The notes: generated by a model not told the origin, from the letters alone. DNA of 64,000 nucleotides from Candidatus Gastranaerophilales bacterium (GCA_944326545.1 CALVEH010000002.1:186001-250000); one strand, 5' to 3'. Numbered from the stretch's first letter, positions 53,370-63,769 are shown. Translations and numbers: made by a program.

Positions 53370-54698
53370 TTACCCTCTAAAGAAATCAATTATTTTTTGA
53401 GAAGACTCTTCTCTTGTAAATATCAATAAAGAATCACCTTCATTAAGTTTTGTCATACCGTTAGGGATTATAACGCTTAACCCCCTTTGGATAATTGCAA
53501 TAACAGCTTTTTCAGGCAATTTTAAATCCATAAGAGTAACCAGATTAAATTTTTGAGGAACAATTGCCTCTATAATTCTACCTTGACCGCCTTCAACAGT
53601 TGCCAATATATCAACATCCGTTTCGATAAGGTTTTTTCTTATTTCAGTAATAGATGCATCTTTTGGAGATATTGCAACATCAATACCAACCTTTTCAAAA
53701 AGACGAATATTAGCTGATTTAGATACTCTTGTTATAACTTTTTTAGCTCCGATTTGTTTGGTTAATAGAGAGCAAAGCAAATTCTTTTCATCATTGTTTG
53801 TAACACTTATAACAACATCGCTATCACCAAAATCTTCTTGTTCAAGCAATTCTATATTTGTACCATCGCCGTATAAGACTAATGATTTTTTCAAGTGTTC
53901 TGTCAGATATTCACAACGCTTGTAATCCATTTCAATAATTTTGGTCTTGATATTTATTTTTTCAAGATTTTGAGCAAGCATCAAACCCACACTGCCACCA
54001 CCGATAATAGCAGCTGTCTTTACTTTGGTATTGCTTTGGAAAATATCCCTTGCCAAAATATCTAGAGAAGTTGACGACCCCATAAATATAACTTTGTCAT
54101 TTAAAAGAAATTCTGTTTCCCCATCAGGAATAAACAAGCTCGAATCTCTTGTAATCCCAACGACAAGGGTCTGTTCTACAAATTTGCACTCTTTAAGCTT
54201 TTTATTCAAAAGAATAGAATCTTCTTTAATTCGGTATTCCAAAAGCCTTGCGCGACCGCCTGCAAAGTTCTCAACATCAACAGCTTCCGGAACGGTAATT
54301 ATTCTAAAAATTTCCTGTGTAAGAAGTTCTTCAGGCCAAATAACATAGTCTATCATTTCATATCTTGTATTTTTAACAAGTTTTAATGATTCAATATATT
54401 CAGGCTTGCTGACAAAACAAACAGTCTTTGCACGGCTCAATCTGCTGACTGTTAGACAGGATACGATATTTGCTTCATCAAAAGCGGTACATGCAATAAA
54501 AACATCTGCATCTTCGATATTAGCAGATTTCAAAGTATTTATATTAGATCCGTTACCGCTGACAAAGCTTATATCAAGCTTATTCAAAGCATCAGTTTTG
54601 TTTTCGTCTTTATCAATTATTGTTACATCATGGTCTTCAAAAAATTCGGTTGCTATCAACAACCCTATTTCGCTCGCACCAAATACAACTATTTTCAT
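53370..54698 (-). CDS. trkA: Potassium uptake regulatory subunit TrkA
   Basis: The protein has 442 aa from the ATG at 54698. An upstream in-frame start at 54731 would add an unlikely 11 residues. It holds two RCK repeats: MKIVVFGASEIG with DVTIIDKDENKTDALN in the first, and TAAIIGGGSVGLMLA with IKTKIIEMDYKRCEYL in the second, each with a C-terminal RCK_C part. It binds NAD(H)/ATP and gates TrkH. The length fits full TrkA more than the half-size KtrA. Confidence 0.93.
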   Translation of the reverse strand: MKIVVFGASEIGLLIATEFFEDHDVTIIDKDENKTDALNKLDISFVSGNGSNINTLKSANIEDADVFIACTAFDEANIVSCLTVSRLSRAKTVCFVSKPEYIESLKLVKNTRYEMIDYVIWPEELLTQEIFRIITVPEAVDVENFAGGRARLLEYRIKEDSILLNKKLKECKFVEQTLVVGITRDSSLFIPDGETEFLLNDKVIFMGSSTSLDILARDIFQSNTKVKTAAIIGGGSVGLMLAQNLEKINIKTKIIEMDYKRCEYLTEHLKKSLVLYGDGTNIELLEQEDFGDSDVVISVTNNDEKNLLCSLLTKQIGAKKVITRVSKSANIRLFEKVGIDVAISPKDASITEIRKNLIETDVDILATVEGGQGRIIEAIVPQKFNLVTLMDLKLPEKAVIAIIQRGLSVIIPNGMTKLNEGDSLLIFTREESSQKIIDFFRG

Positions 54699-54833
54699 AA
54701 TATTTTCCGTTATATTGTAATTTGCAACCATTATAATACATAAATTTAATTGGCAAAATATATTTTTGTTTTACAATATTAGATATTGAGAGTATCACTG
54801 GCCATTAAGGCTTTTATAAGGGGAGAAAATAAA

Positions 54834-55943
54834 TTGGATTTTACTACATTAACTATAGATTTCTTAAAGCAATTAAGTAATATATTTGGAAGCTACGGGC
54901 TTGGTATCATCGCATTGACTGTTATTATAAGACTTGCAATGTGGCCGTTAAACGTTTCTCAGCAACGTTCTATGAAAACAATGCAAATGCTTCAACCAAA
55001 AATGAAAGCTATCCAAGACCGCTACAAAAACAATCCGCAAATGATGCAACAAAAGATGATGGAGTTCTATAAAGAACACAAATTCAACCCTATGGCAGGT
55101 TGCTTACCATTGTTAATTCAAATGCCAATCTTCATTCTTTTGTATTCATCATTAATGAGCCCACAGTTCATTTCTATGGCTGGTCAATCAAACTTCCTTT
55201 TCATCAACAGACTTGATGCAACATTAAAAGGTAATGCAGGCGTTTCTAATGACGGAGTATTTTCTGTAGGGACAAGAGACACATTCTCTTTAAATAAAAA
55301 TATTAAAGTTTACATTGGTGACAAAGAATTAGAAAATGCAAAATTAACAAACCCAAGAAACGCAGTTAAAGTTCAAGGTGACATAACACCAGGTGAACCG
55401 GTTGATTTAAAAATCAGCCTTGACGATTTTGATTTAAAATTCAGCCAACTTGCACAAATTACAAGTGCAGAAGCAACTGTTACAGATAACAATACAAGAG
55501 AAATTGAAAAAATCACTTTCAAAAAACAAGGTGACAACTTGATTGCATCTGTTCCGACTGCAGCAACAAAATCATCATTCAACTATGATGTATTACTTCT
55601 CGTTGTTATATTTGGTGCATCTATGTTCCTTACTCAAAAAATAATGATGGCAACAAACAAAATGCAACAAGCAGACCCTGCTCAAGAAGCAATGCAAAAA
55701 ACTCTCGGAACAATGATGCCTGTTATGCTTACAGCAACATTTTTATTCATTCCGATTCCTGCTGGTGTATTGTTATACTTGATTGCAAGCAACGTTATAC
55801 AAATTGCACAAACAGTTATTATCAACAAACAGCTTGATAATGAAGAAGCAAACAAAAAGAACAAAAAAATTGACGAGTCAGTATCTAACGCTAAAAAAGT
55901 AGAAGCAAAAGAAATTAAAAACGTAGATACAGAAAACAAATAA
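54834..55943 (+). CDS. yidC: Membrane protein insertase YidC/Oxa1
   Basis: The protein has 369 aa from the TTG at 54834 (GGGGAG 8 bases upstream); a longer frame from 54786 has no ribosome site. TM1 (GLGIIALTVIIRLAMWPLN) holds the conserved Arg of the hydrophilic groove and MKAIQDRYKNNPQMMQ is the cytoplasmic coiled coil. GCLPLLIQMPIFILLY (TM2) and TM3-TM5 follow. An insert of about 120 residues (100-220) separates TM2 and TM3. It is not next to rnpA-rpmH, which lie 4 kb away. Confidence 0.93.
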   Translation: MDFTTLTIDFLKQLSNIFGSYGLGIIALTVIIRLAMWPLNVSQQRSMKTMQMLQPKMKAIQDRYKNNPQMMQQKMMEFYKEHKFNPMAGCLPLLIQMPIFILLYSSLMSPQFISMAGQSNFLFINRLDATLKGNAGVSNDGVFSVGTRDTFSLNKNIKVYIGDKELENAKLTNPRNAVKVQGDITPGEPVDLKISLDDFDLKFSQLAQITSAEATVTDNNTREIEKITFKKQGDNLIASVPTAATKSSFNYDVLLLVVIFGASMFLTQKIMMATNKMQQADPAQEAMQKTLGTMMPVMLTATFLFIPIPAGVLLYLIASNVIQIAQTVIINKQLDNEEANKKNKKIDESVSNAKKVEAKEIKNVDTENK

Positions 55944-55958
55944 TAAAGGAATACTCAA

Positions 55959-56534
55959 ATGAACGAAAGAGCGAAACAAGCACTTGATATCCTTTTAGAA
56001 GGTAATAAAAATTTTGTAAGCGGCAAATCAACAGCCATCCACAGAACTGTTGAAGACTTAAAGTCGCTTCAAAACGGACAATCTCCTATCGCTTGTATTG
56101 TGACTTGTTCAGACTCAAGGGTTATTCCAGAGCTTGTTTTTGACAAAGGCTTCGGCGATATATTTGTTGTCAGATGTGCAGGTGCAGTAATTGGTGAAAA
56201 CATATTAGAAAGTGTTGAATACGCTGTAGATCATCTTAAAGTACCTCTTGTAATCGTGCTAAGCCACGATGATTGTGGCGTTATGAAGGCAGCTAAAGCA
56301 TTATATCCAAAAGAACCTGAACATTTAGAGCTGTTAATTCGTTCTGTATATGAAATTATCGATAGCGAAACAGAATGTTACAACGAAATAGCAAGAAATT
56401 ATACACTAACTAAAAAAAGAAAATTGCTTAAACGCTCTAAAATATTGAGAGAAGCACACCACGAAGGCAAATTTGAGATTGTAAGAGGTTATCTCAAATT
56501 TGACACAGGAGAAGTTGTTATAATCGAAGACTAA
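55959..56534 (+). CDS. Beta-class carbonic anhydrase
   Basis: The protein has 191 aa. C50-S-D52-S-R54 and H103-D-D-C106 (SHDDCG) are the zinc ligands and catalytic dyad of beta carbonic anhydrases, with FVVRCAGAV between. The enzyme interconverts CO2 and bicarbonate. It follows yidC by 15 bases behind AAAGGA, so the two are probably co-transcribed. The C-terminus ends in GEVVIIED, slightly shorter than usual. Confidence 0.92.
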   Translation: MNERAKQALDILLEGNKNFVSGKSTAIHRTVEDLKSLQNGQSPIACIVTCSDSRVIPELVFDKGFGDIFVVRCAGAVIGENILESVEYAVDHLKVPLVIVLSHDDCGVMKAAKALYPKEPEHLELLIRSVYEIIDSETECYNEIARNYTLTKKRKLLKRSKILREAHHEGKFEIVRGYLKFDTGEVVIIED

Positions 56535-56539
56535 TTTCG

Positions 56540-57373
56540 TTAGTCTTCTTTTCTTCTTTTTGGCGGAGTATATGTCAATAATTTAAAAATTGTCGCAACA
56601 AGACATATCAGGTAATTGGTTTCTTGTACATCTCTATATGCTCGATCCATATCTACTCGTTCGCTTTCAAGTTCCCTTTTTTCTTGAAACTTTTGAAGAT
56701 TTTGCTCATTTAATAAAGTTTTTTCTTTACCGTTTAAAAGATAAAGATTTCCATAGTAATCTCTTTCAAAAGTTTTTTTAACAGCTATAAAATCGTCTTG
56801 AGATTTTAAAGAAATATCAAATGTTTTGTTTTTTGCATCTTTAAATTCCAACTCATAGTTATAGCCGGACACAGCGTGCTTATCTTTGACAAATAAATCA
56901 CCACTAAGTTTTTTATCCTCTAATTTTTCTGTATTAACAGTCATACCGACTTTTTTATCATTCAAAGAAAAATCTACACGATAAAAATTTTCGCCCATTT
57001 TTTCAATTTTGGGCATTTCTGTATTTTTAAAGGTATTTAGCTGATAAAACGCGTTAGATGTTTTTTCTGTCTGCTTAAAGGTTTCTTTCAATTCTTTATA
57101 CAAGTTTTGTGTGTTTTCATCTGTTTTATATACAGCATACCTTTCATCTAAACTATTTTGAGCCTTGTTATAAAAAAGAGGATTAATAACCAATGTATTT
57201 GCTAGTATTGCCCAATAAATTGCATCACCCGCACTAAAATTAGACTTTTTAGGCATTCTTTCATTTCCATTATTATATCCGTTAGGCCCTGACAAAGAAC
57301 CTGAAGCACCCTTAAAAGACTGTTTTGTTCTATTTATGTTAGAAACATATCCATTTACTTTTTGAATTGCCAT
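56540..57373 (-). CDS. Hypothetical membrane protein with N-terminal QSFKG motif
   Basis: The protein has 277 aa with AGGAAG before the ATG. NRTKQSFKGASGSL at 14-27 contains the SFKG motif. A hydrophobic segment lies at about 48-66 (GDAIYWAILANTLVINPLFY) and another near the C-terminus (NYLICLVATIFKLLTY), with a beta-rich, polar domain between. The tail is basic. I recognise no family. It lies 5 bases from the convergent carbonic anhydrase. Confidence 0.72.
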   Translation of the reverse strand: MAIQKVNGYVSNINRTKQSFKGASGSLSGPNGYNNGNERMPKKSNFSAGDAIYWAILANTLVINPLFYNKAQNSLDERYAVYKTDENTQNLYKELKETFKQTEKTSNAFYQLNTFKNTEMPKIEKMGENFYRVDFSLNDKKVGMTVNTEKLEDKKLSGDLFVKDKHAVSGYNYELEFKDAKNKTFDISLKSQDDFIAVKKTFERDYYGNLYLLNGKEKTLLNEQNLQKFQEKRELESERVDMDRAYRDVQETNYLICLVATIFKLLTYTPPKRRKED

Positions 57374-57502
57374 TTTATCTTCCTATTTAAATCTAAAAAA
57401 CATTATCATAAAACCAAAGCAATATTTTATGAAAAACATCACCCTAATACAAAAGTCCTGACAAAGTTTTTTTGTCACCTTAAAAGACTAAAGTTACATA
57501 TC

Positions 57503-58564
57503 TTAATTGATAAGCATACAATCGCCGTAGCTATAGAACTTATACTGTTCTTTTATAGCTTCTGCATAAGAGTCAAAAACAAAATCTTTGCCTGCAAAGG
57601 CAGATACAAGCATTATCAATGTTGATTTAGGCAAGTGGAAGTTTGTAATAAGTCTGTCTACAACTTTGAACTCAAACCCTGGATATATAAACAAAGTAGA
57701 GTCATCTATTGTTTCAATAACTTCACCGTACTTTTTAGCGCAAGTTTCTAAAGTTCTGACTGTAGTTGTACCAACTGCCGTAATTTTTTTACCTTGTTTT
57801 TTAGCATCGTTAATAATTTTTGCAGTTTCCGCAGAAATTTCAAACTCTTCAGAATCCATTTTGTGATCAAGAATATTATCTACCTTAACAGGTCTGAAAG
57901 TACCAAGACCTACGTTCAAAGTTACATAACAAATTTGGACACCTTTAGCTTTCAATTTTTCGAGAATTTCTTCCGTAAAGTGTAACCCAGCTGTTGGGGC
58001 AGCAACAGAACCTTCTCTTTGTGCATAAACTGTTTGATATCTGTCATAATCAAGATTTTTCAACTGCTCATCTGTCATTGTTCTTTCAATATAAGGTGGT
58101 AAAGGAATATTACCGACCTTGTCCAAAATTTCATAAAAATTGCCGTCATAATGCAATTCTACAAGCCATTTACCCTCATTTTGACGAGTAAGAACTTTTA
58201 CATACAAGTCAGGAGATATCTCAATAATAGACTCTTCTTTAACTCTTTTAGATGGATTTATCAATACTTCCCAAACCTTATCGCTGATTTGTTTAAGAAG
58301 AAAAACCTCAATATGGGCACCTGTATTTTTACGACCAAACAATCTTGCAGGAATCACCTTAGTGTTATTTAAAACAATGACATCATTCTCGTCAAAATAA
58401 TCTGTTATGTCATAAAAATGTTTATGCTCAACAGATTTTTTTGCTCTATCAAGAACCATCATCCTGCAATTTTCACGTTTTTCTGACGGAACTTGCGCAA
58501 TCAGTTCTTTAGGTAATTCGTAATCATATTCGTTTATTGAAAATTTGTCTTCCATTTTATTCAT
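57503..58564 (-). CDS. queA: S-adenosylmethionine:tRNA ribosyltransferase-isomerase
   Basis: The protein has 353 aa. YDYELPKELIAQVPSEKREN, VIVLNNTKVIPARLFGRK, GNIPLPPYIER, YQTVYAQREGSVAAPTAGLHFTEEIL and NFHLPKSTLIMLVSAFAG are the QueA signatures. The enzyme transfers the ribosyl group of SAM to preQ1 in tRNA, in queuosine synthesis. The length is standard. No other que gene is in the window. Confidence 0.96.
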   Translation of the reverse strand: MNKMEDKFSINEYDYELPKELIAQVPSEKRENCRMMVLDRAKKSVEHKHFYDITDYFDENDVIVLNNTKVIPARLFGRKNTGAHIEVFLLKQISDKVWEVLINPSKRVKEESIIEISPDLYVKVLTRQNEGKWLVELHYDGNFYEILDKVGNIPLPPYIERTMTDEQLKNLDYDRYQTVYAQREGSVAAPTAGLHFTEEILEKLKAKGVQICYVTLNVGLGTFRPVKVDNILDHKMDSEEFEISAETAKIINDAKKQGKKITAVGTTTVRTLETCAKKYGEVIETIDDSTLFIYPGFEFKVVDRLITNFHLPKSTLIMLVSAFAGKDFVFDSYAEAIKEQYKFYSYGDCMLIN

Positions 58565-58647
58565 ACTTCGTCTTCTTAATTTTTCGGCCTAATATTAATT
58601 TAAAAAGAACAAGACTTTGTTTTTACAAAGCCTTGTCCTTAAACTAT

Positions 58648-59664
58648 TTAAAACAATTGCATTTCTATTACTCTTTTCGCAATCCTTACAGTGTTCAATG
58701 CAGCACCGATTCTTATGTTATCTGCAACACACCATAAATCAATAGCATTATCAAAAGCAATATTTTTTCTTATTCTACCGACGTAAACAGGGTCTTTGCC
58801 TGCAGCATCTAATGGTGTAGGATAAACAAAGTTTTCTACATCATCCATAACTTCTACACCCCAAGCATTTTCCAAAAGTTCTCTTGCTTTTTGTGCAGAA
58901 ATTTCTTTTTCAAATTCAATAGTTACAGCCTCAGAGTGTCCGTGGAAAACAGGAACTCTAACAGCAGTACAAGAAATAGGAACATCTTCACCAAGGTGGA
59001 GAATCTTTCTTGTTTCATTAGTAACTTTCATCTCTTCTTTTGTATATCCGTTATCACAGAATACATCAATTTGCGGGATAACGTTATAAGCAATAGGTTT
59101 TTTAAACTTAACATTTTCAAAATCTTTGCCATCGTTAACAGCCACAGTATTCTCTTTAAGCTCATTAATAGCAGCCAATCCCGCACCAGAAACAGCTTGA
59201 TAAGTGCTGACTATCAATCTTTTAATTTTTGCATAATCATGTAACGGTTTTAATACCAACATTAACTGAGAAGTTGAGCAATTTGGGTTAGGTATAATAC
59301 CTTTATGATTTTTCAAATCATCGTCATTAACCCCAACGATAACAAGCGGACAATCCTTATCCATTCTATATGCACTTGAGTTGTCGATAAAAACGCAACC
59401 TCTTTTTACAGCTTCGGGAGCAAGAGCAAGAGAAGTAGATCCGCCTGCAGAAGCAAGTACAATATTTACACCTTCAAAAGCCTCAGGCGTAGCTTCTACA
59501 ATGGTGTGTTCTTCGCCCTTAAACGTAATTTTTTTACCTGCACTTTTTGCACTGGCCAAAAACTTAATTTCGTTGTATGGAACGTTTTCTTCAACGAGAA
59601 TCTTTAAGATTTCTCTACCTACAACACCTGTAGCACCTAAAACTGCAATATTCGGTTTTCTCAT
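58648..59664 (-). CDS. asd: Aspartate-semialdehyde dehydrogenase
   Basis: The protein has 338 aa from the ATG at 59664 (GGTGGG 7 bases upstream). PNIAVLGATGVVGREIL is the NADP-binding loop. NPNCSTSQL holds the catalytic Cys, STYQAVSGAGLAA follows, and the later RVPVFHGHSEAVTIEF carries the active-site His. The enzyme reduces aspartyl phosphate for Lys, Met, Thr and diaminopimelate synthesis. It follows queA in the minus direction, but about 80 bases and a promoter-like region separate them. Confidence 0.95.
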   Translation of the reverse strand: MRKPNIAVLGATGVVGREILKILVEENVPYNEIKFLASAKSAGKKITFKGEEHTIVEATPEAFEGVNIVLASAGGSTSLALAPEAVKRGCVFIDNSSAYRMDKDCPLVIVGVNDDDLKNHKGIIPNPNCSTSQLMLVLKPLHDYAKIKRLIVSTYQAVSGAGLAAINELKENTVAVNDGKDFENVKFKKPIAYNVIPQIDVFCDNGYTKEEMKVTNETRKILHLGEDVPISCTAVRVPVFHGHSEAVTIEFEKEISAQKARELLENAWGVEVMDDVENFVYPTPLDAAGKDPVYVGRIRKNIAFDNAIDLWCVADNIRIGAALNTVRIAKRVIEMQLF

Positions 59665-59692
59665 TCTCAATCCCACCATTTCTATTGTGTTA

Positions 59693-59799
59693 CAAATAAA
59701 TTATAATATAAATATTTTATAGGGCTACCCCATCTCGGCTGACTATTTCCAATTATCGTCCAGTGTTTAGGGGCACACCCCCCCCTCTATTAAGTGATT
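59693..59799 (-). other. Spacer with GC-rich segment and C8/G8 run
   Basis: Between rnpA and asd lies a GC-rich block (about 59720-59785) with an eight-base C run (59778-59785) and AGGGGcacaCCCC on the plus strand, followed toward asd by AT-rich sequence with TATAAT. No coding potential is visible. The homopolymer could be a slippage site or part of an RNA. Confidence 0.35.
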
Positions 59800-60192
59800 T
59801 TATCTTGGCGTGCTATTTTTTGTAGCTGATTTGCAAAATGCCAATTTATCAATTAATTTATAAAAAGATTGCTGAACCTCGCACAGTTTGCACCCTATGG
59901 CTTTTTCTTTAGGCAAAAGAATAAATGACATATATTGTTCACAAATTCCAAGTTTATTTTCTTTTAGGGCAAGTCTGATACACTCTCTCATTAGTCTTCT
60001 TATTCTGTTTCTTTTAACAGCTCTTTTATGATATTTTTTGCTGACAACAAAACCAAACTTTGTTGGCGTGTCTAAATCTTTTTTGGGCTTTCCGACGTAA
60101 AGAGTCAACATAGAATCAGAAACGATTTTTCTGTTTTTGTATGTAGCATCAAAAGCTTTTTTATTTTTGAGCCTGTATTTTTTAGGAATCAT
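59800..60192 (-). CDS. rnpA: Ribonuclease P protein component
   Basis: The protein has 130 aa from the ATG at 60192; an in-frame TTG at 60210 also lacks a ribosome site. PKKYRLKNKKAFDATYKNRK at the start and KFGFVVSKKYHKRAVKRNRIRRLMREC carry the RNR motif that binds P RNA. It assists tRNA 5' processing. It lies downstream of rpmH, as is usual, but behind a terminator hairpin. The C-terminus (about 100-130) has three Cys and no known feature. Confidence 0.92.
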   Translation of the reverse strand: MIPKKYRLKNKKAFDATYKNRKIVSDSMLTLYVGKPKKDLDTPTKFGFVVSKKYHKRAVKRNRIRRLMRECIRLALKENKLGICEQYMSFILLPKEKAIGCKLCEVQQSFYKLIDKLAFCKSATKNSTPR

Positions 60193-60225
60193 ATTTTTAT
60201 TAAAACACAAATAAATAACAATATC

Positions 60226-60256
60226 AGAAAAAGCCTGCTATTTGAAAAGCAGGCTT
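60226..60256 (-). terminator. Terminator/attenuator between rpmH and rnpA
   Basis: On the minus strand, the stem aagcctgct/agcaggctt (arms 60256-60248 and 60239-60231) is followed by a T run (60232-60226). It should lower rnpA expression relative to rpmH. The same stem is used after the 42588 gene. Confidence 0.75.
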
Positions 60257-60278
60257 TCTAAAACTAAACTTTAAAAGA

Positions 60279-60431
60279 CTACGCTCTTTTTTTAGCTTGG
60301 ATAGCCAATCTATGACGGCCTTTAGCTCTTCTTCTGTTTAAAACTGTTCTTCCGCCAGGAGTAGCCATTCTAGCTCTAAAACCGCTGACGTTTTGTCTTT
60401 TTCTTTTTGTTCCTTCTAATGTACGTCTCAT
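60279..60431 (-). CDS. rpmH: 50S ribosomal protein L34
   Basis: The protein has 50 aa. [20 protein letters not shown] followed by [20 protein letters not shown] matches L34 closely, with the usual Thr-x-x-Gly-x-x-R-Lys start. A GGAG-type ribosome site (caaggagca) lies before the ATG. It is found immediately upstream of rnpA, the usual order. L34 is a short basic peptide of the large subunit. Confidence 0.96.
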   Translation of the reverse strand: MRRTLEGTKRKRQNVSGFRARMATPGGRTVLNRRRAKGRHRLAIQAKKRA

Positions 60432-60536
60432 TTTTATTGCTCCTTGAATTAATTTTTTCGCGTTATATCATGATAAATAAGACATAGACGATTGTCAAAT
60501 GCGGATAATAAAGGATTTAATAAAGGTTTACACAAG

Positions 60537-61361
60537 ATGGATAAAAAAATAGAAAAAACAATCGGTTTCATTGGCGCAGGCAAAATGGCTACAGCAATAA
60601 TAAAAGGCTTGATAAGGTCAGAATTGTTTGACAAAAAAAACATAATAGCTTCTGAACCTAACAAAGAGTATGCTCACAAAATAGAAAAAGAACTCGGCAT
60701 AAAAATCGTCCATAACAACAGAGAAGTTGCTGCTGACGCTGATATAATTCTTCTTGCAGTTAAACCTTTTGTTGTTAAAGATGTACTAACAGAAATAGAA
60801 GACAAAATTGACGACTCAAAACTAATAATAACAATAGCAGCAGGAATATCCTCTAAAAAAGTTGAAGATATACTTGAAAAGAAAGCAAGAGTTATAAAAG
60901 TTATGCCAAACACTCCAGCCTTGCTTGCAACAGGCATGAGTGCGGTTTGTAAAGGAGAAAACGCAACAGAAGAAGACTTTGAAGAAGTAATAAAAATCTT
61001 TGAAAGTGTTGGCAAAGTTATTAAAGCAAAAGAATCTGATATTGATGCAATAACAGGCGTAAGCGGTTCCGGACCGGCTTTTTATTACTACATTATCAAT
61101 GAAATTGCCAAAGCAGGTGAAAAACTGGGGCTGGATTACCAAACAGCATTAACCCTTTCTGCTCAAACAGCTCTTGGCTCAGCTAAAATGATTTTAGAAT
61201 CAGGCGTTGCCCCAGAACAGCTTATAACAAACGTAACAACACCGGGCGGCACAACTGCAGAAGGCAACAAAGTATTAAACGAAAGCAATATATCAGAAAT
61301 TCTGTTTGAAACGGTAAATAAAACAGCTCAAAAATCACACCAAATGGGTAAACAGCTGTAA
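60537..61361 (+). CDS. proC: Pyrroline-5-carboxylate reductase
   Basis: The protein has 274 aa from the ATG at 60537 (AAAGG about 10 bases upstream); an in-frame TTG at 60492 is less likely. TIGFIGAGKMATAIIKGL is the NADPH loop. ILLAVKPFVVKDVL, VIKVMPNTPALLATGMSAV, ITGVSGSGPAFYY and VTTPGGTTAEG are the ProC motifs. The enzyme makes proline. It starts divergently from rpmH. Confidence 0.96.
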   Translation: MDKKIEKTIGFIGAGKMATAIIKGLIRSELFDKKNIIASEPNKEYAHKIEKELGIKIVHNNREVAADADIILLAVKPFVVKDVLTEIEDKIDDSKLIITIAAGISSKKVEDILEKKARVIKVMPNTPALLATGMSAVCKGENATEEDFEEVIKIFESVGKVIKAKESDIDAITGVSGSGPAFYYYIINEIAKAGEKLGLDYQTALTLSAQTALGSAKMILESGVAPEQLITNVTTPGGTTAEGNKVLNESNISEILFETVNKTAQKSHQMGKQL

Positions 61362-61395
61362 ATAAAACAAAATTTTTCAAACTTTTACGCACACT

Positions 61396-61430
61396 TTGCC
61401 GGTAGGATTAAATCTTCCGGCAATATTGTT
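61396..61430 (+). terminator. Intrinsic terminator after proC
   Basis: The arms ttgccgg (61396-61402) and ccggcaa (61417-61423) are followed by a T-rich tract, 35 bases after the stop. Confidence 0.65.
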
Positions 61431-61513
61431 TTGGCAAATAAGTCTTCTTTTTTACGACTTGTTTTAGCAGTAATAATATACTTGTAAAAATATTTTTGTA
61501 CTAGAATTAAGCT

Positions 61514-61666
61514 ATGGAAAATAAAAACAACTTGAACAAAAAGAGAAAAGCACCTGAAATAAAAATTAAGAATATGGGTGTTGATATAGACAAAAACGAG
61601 TACAGAGAAATTGTACTCTCAAACTCTGCCCGACCCGAAGCTTCTTTTTACGACAGATACAGATAG
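61514..61666 (+). CDS. Predicted 50-aa protein
   Basis: The 50-codon frame starts with a Lys/Asn-rich N-terminus (ENKNNLNKKRKAPEIKIKN) and ends SFYDRYR. There is no Shine-Dalgarno and no recognised domain, but codon use looks coding and it sits alone between proC's terminator and the micro-ORF repeat. A short, basic cytoplasmic protein is the best guess. Confidence 0.45.
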   Translation: MENKNNLNKKRKAPEIKIKNMGVDIDKNEYREIVLSNSARPEASFYDRYR

Positions 61667-61676
61667 TCATTGCATT

Positions 61677-61832
61677 AAACAAATACAAATGAACTTGTTA
61701 TCAATGATAGAGGTGTCTAATTGTTATAGCTCACCAAGATATTGAAACCACGTAAAACAAATACAAATGAACTTGTTATCAATAATTGAGGTGTCTAATT
61801 GTCATAGTTCGCCAAGATATAGAAGCCTTATA
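61677..61832 (+). repeat. 78-bp direct repeat, two copies
   Basis: The copies start at 61677 and 61755, exactly 78 bases apart, and are near-identical over their first 66 bases, then diverge. Each contains aaacaaatacaaATG followed by a short open frame (see the two entries below). Confidence 0.85.
61689..61745 (+). CDS. Micro-ORF 1 of the duplicated pair (18 aa)
   Basis: This frame is MNLLSMIEVSNCYSSPRY, stopping at TGA 61743. It lacks a ribosome site. Three of five base differences from micro-ORF 2 within the first 18 codons are silent, which hints that the reading frame is under selection, though the number is very small. Confidence 0.3.
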   Translation: MNLLSMIEVSNCYSSPRY

Positions 61833-61841
61833 AAAAAATAA
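61767..61841 (+). CDS. Micro-ORF 2 of the duplicated pair (24 aa)
   Basis: It begins MNLLSIIEVSNCHSSPRY and, because the TGA of copy 1 reads AGA here, runs six codons longer (RSLIKK) to the TAA at 61839. Its stop touches the terminator at 61841. Confidence 0.3.
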   Translation: MNLLSIIEVSNCHSSPRYRSLIKK

Positions 61842-61866
61842 AAAGCCCTCAAATAATTGAGGGCTT
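61841..61866. terminator. Terminator of dnaK, shared with the micro-ORF region
   Basis: The stem aaagccctcaa / ttgagggcttt (61841-61851 and 61856-61866) has T- and A-rich flanks on both sides. It lies 29 bases past the dnaK stop. Confidence 0.85.
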
Positions 61867-61894
61867 TACTTATTAGGTTAAGTGTAATGTGTCC

Positions 61895-63769
<1,875 letters not shown>

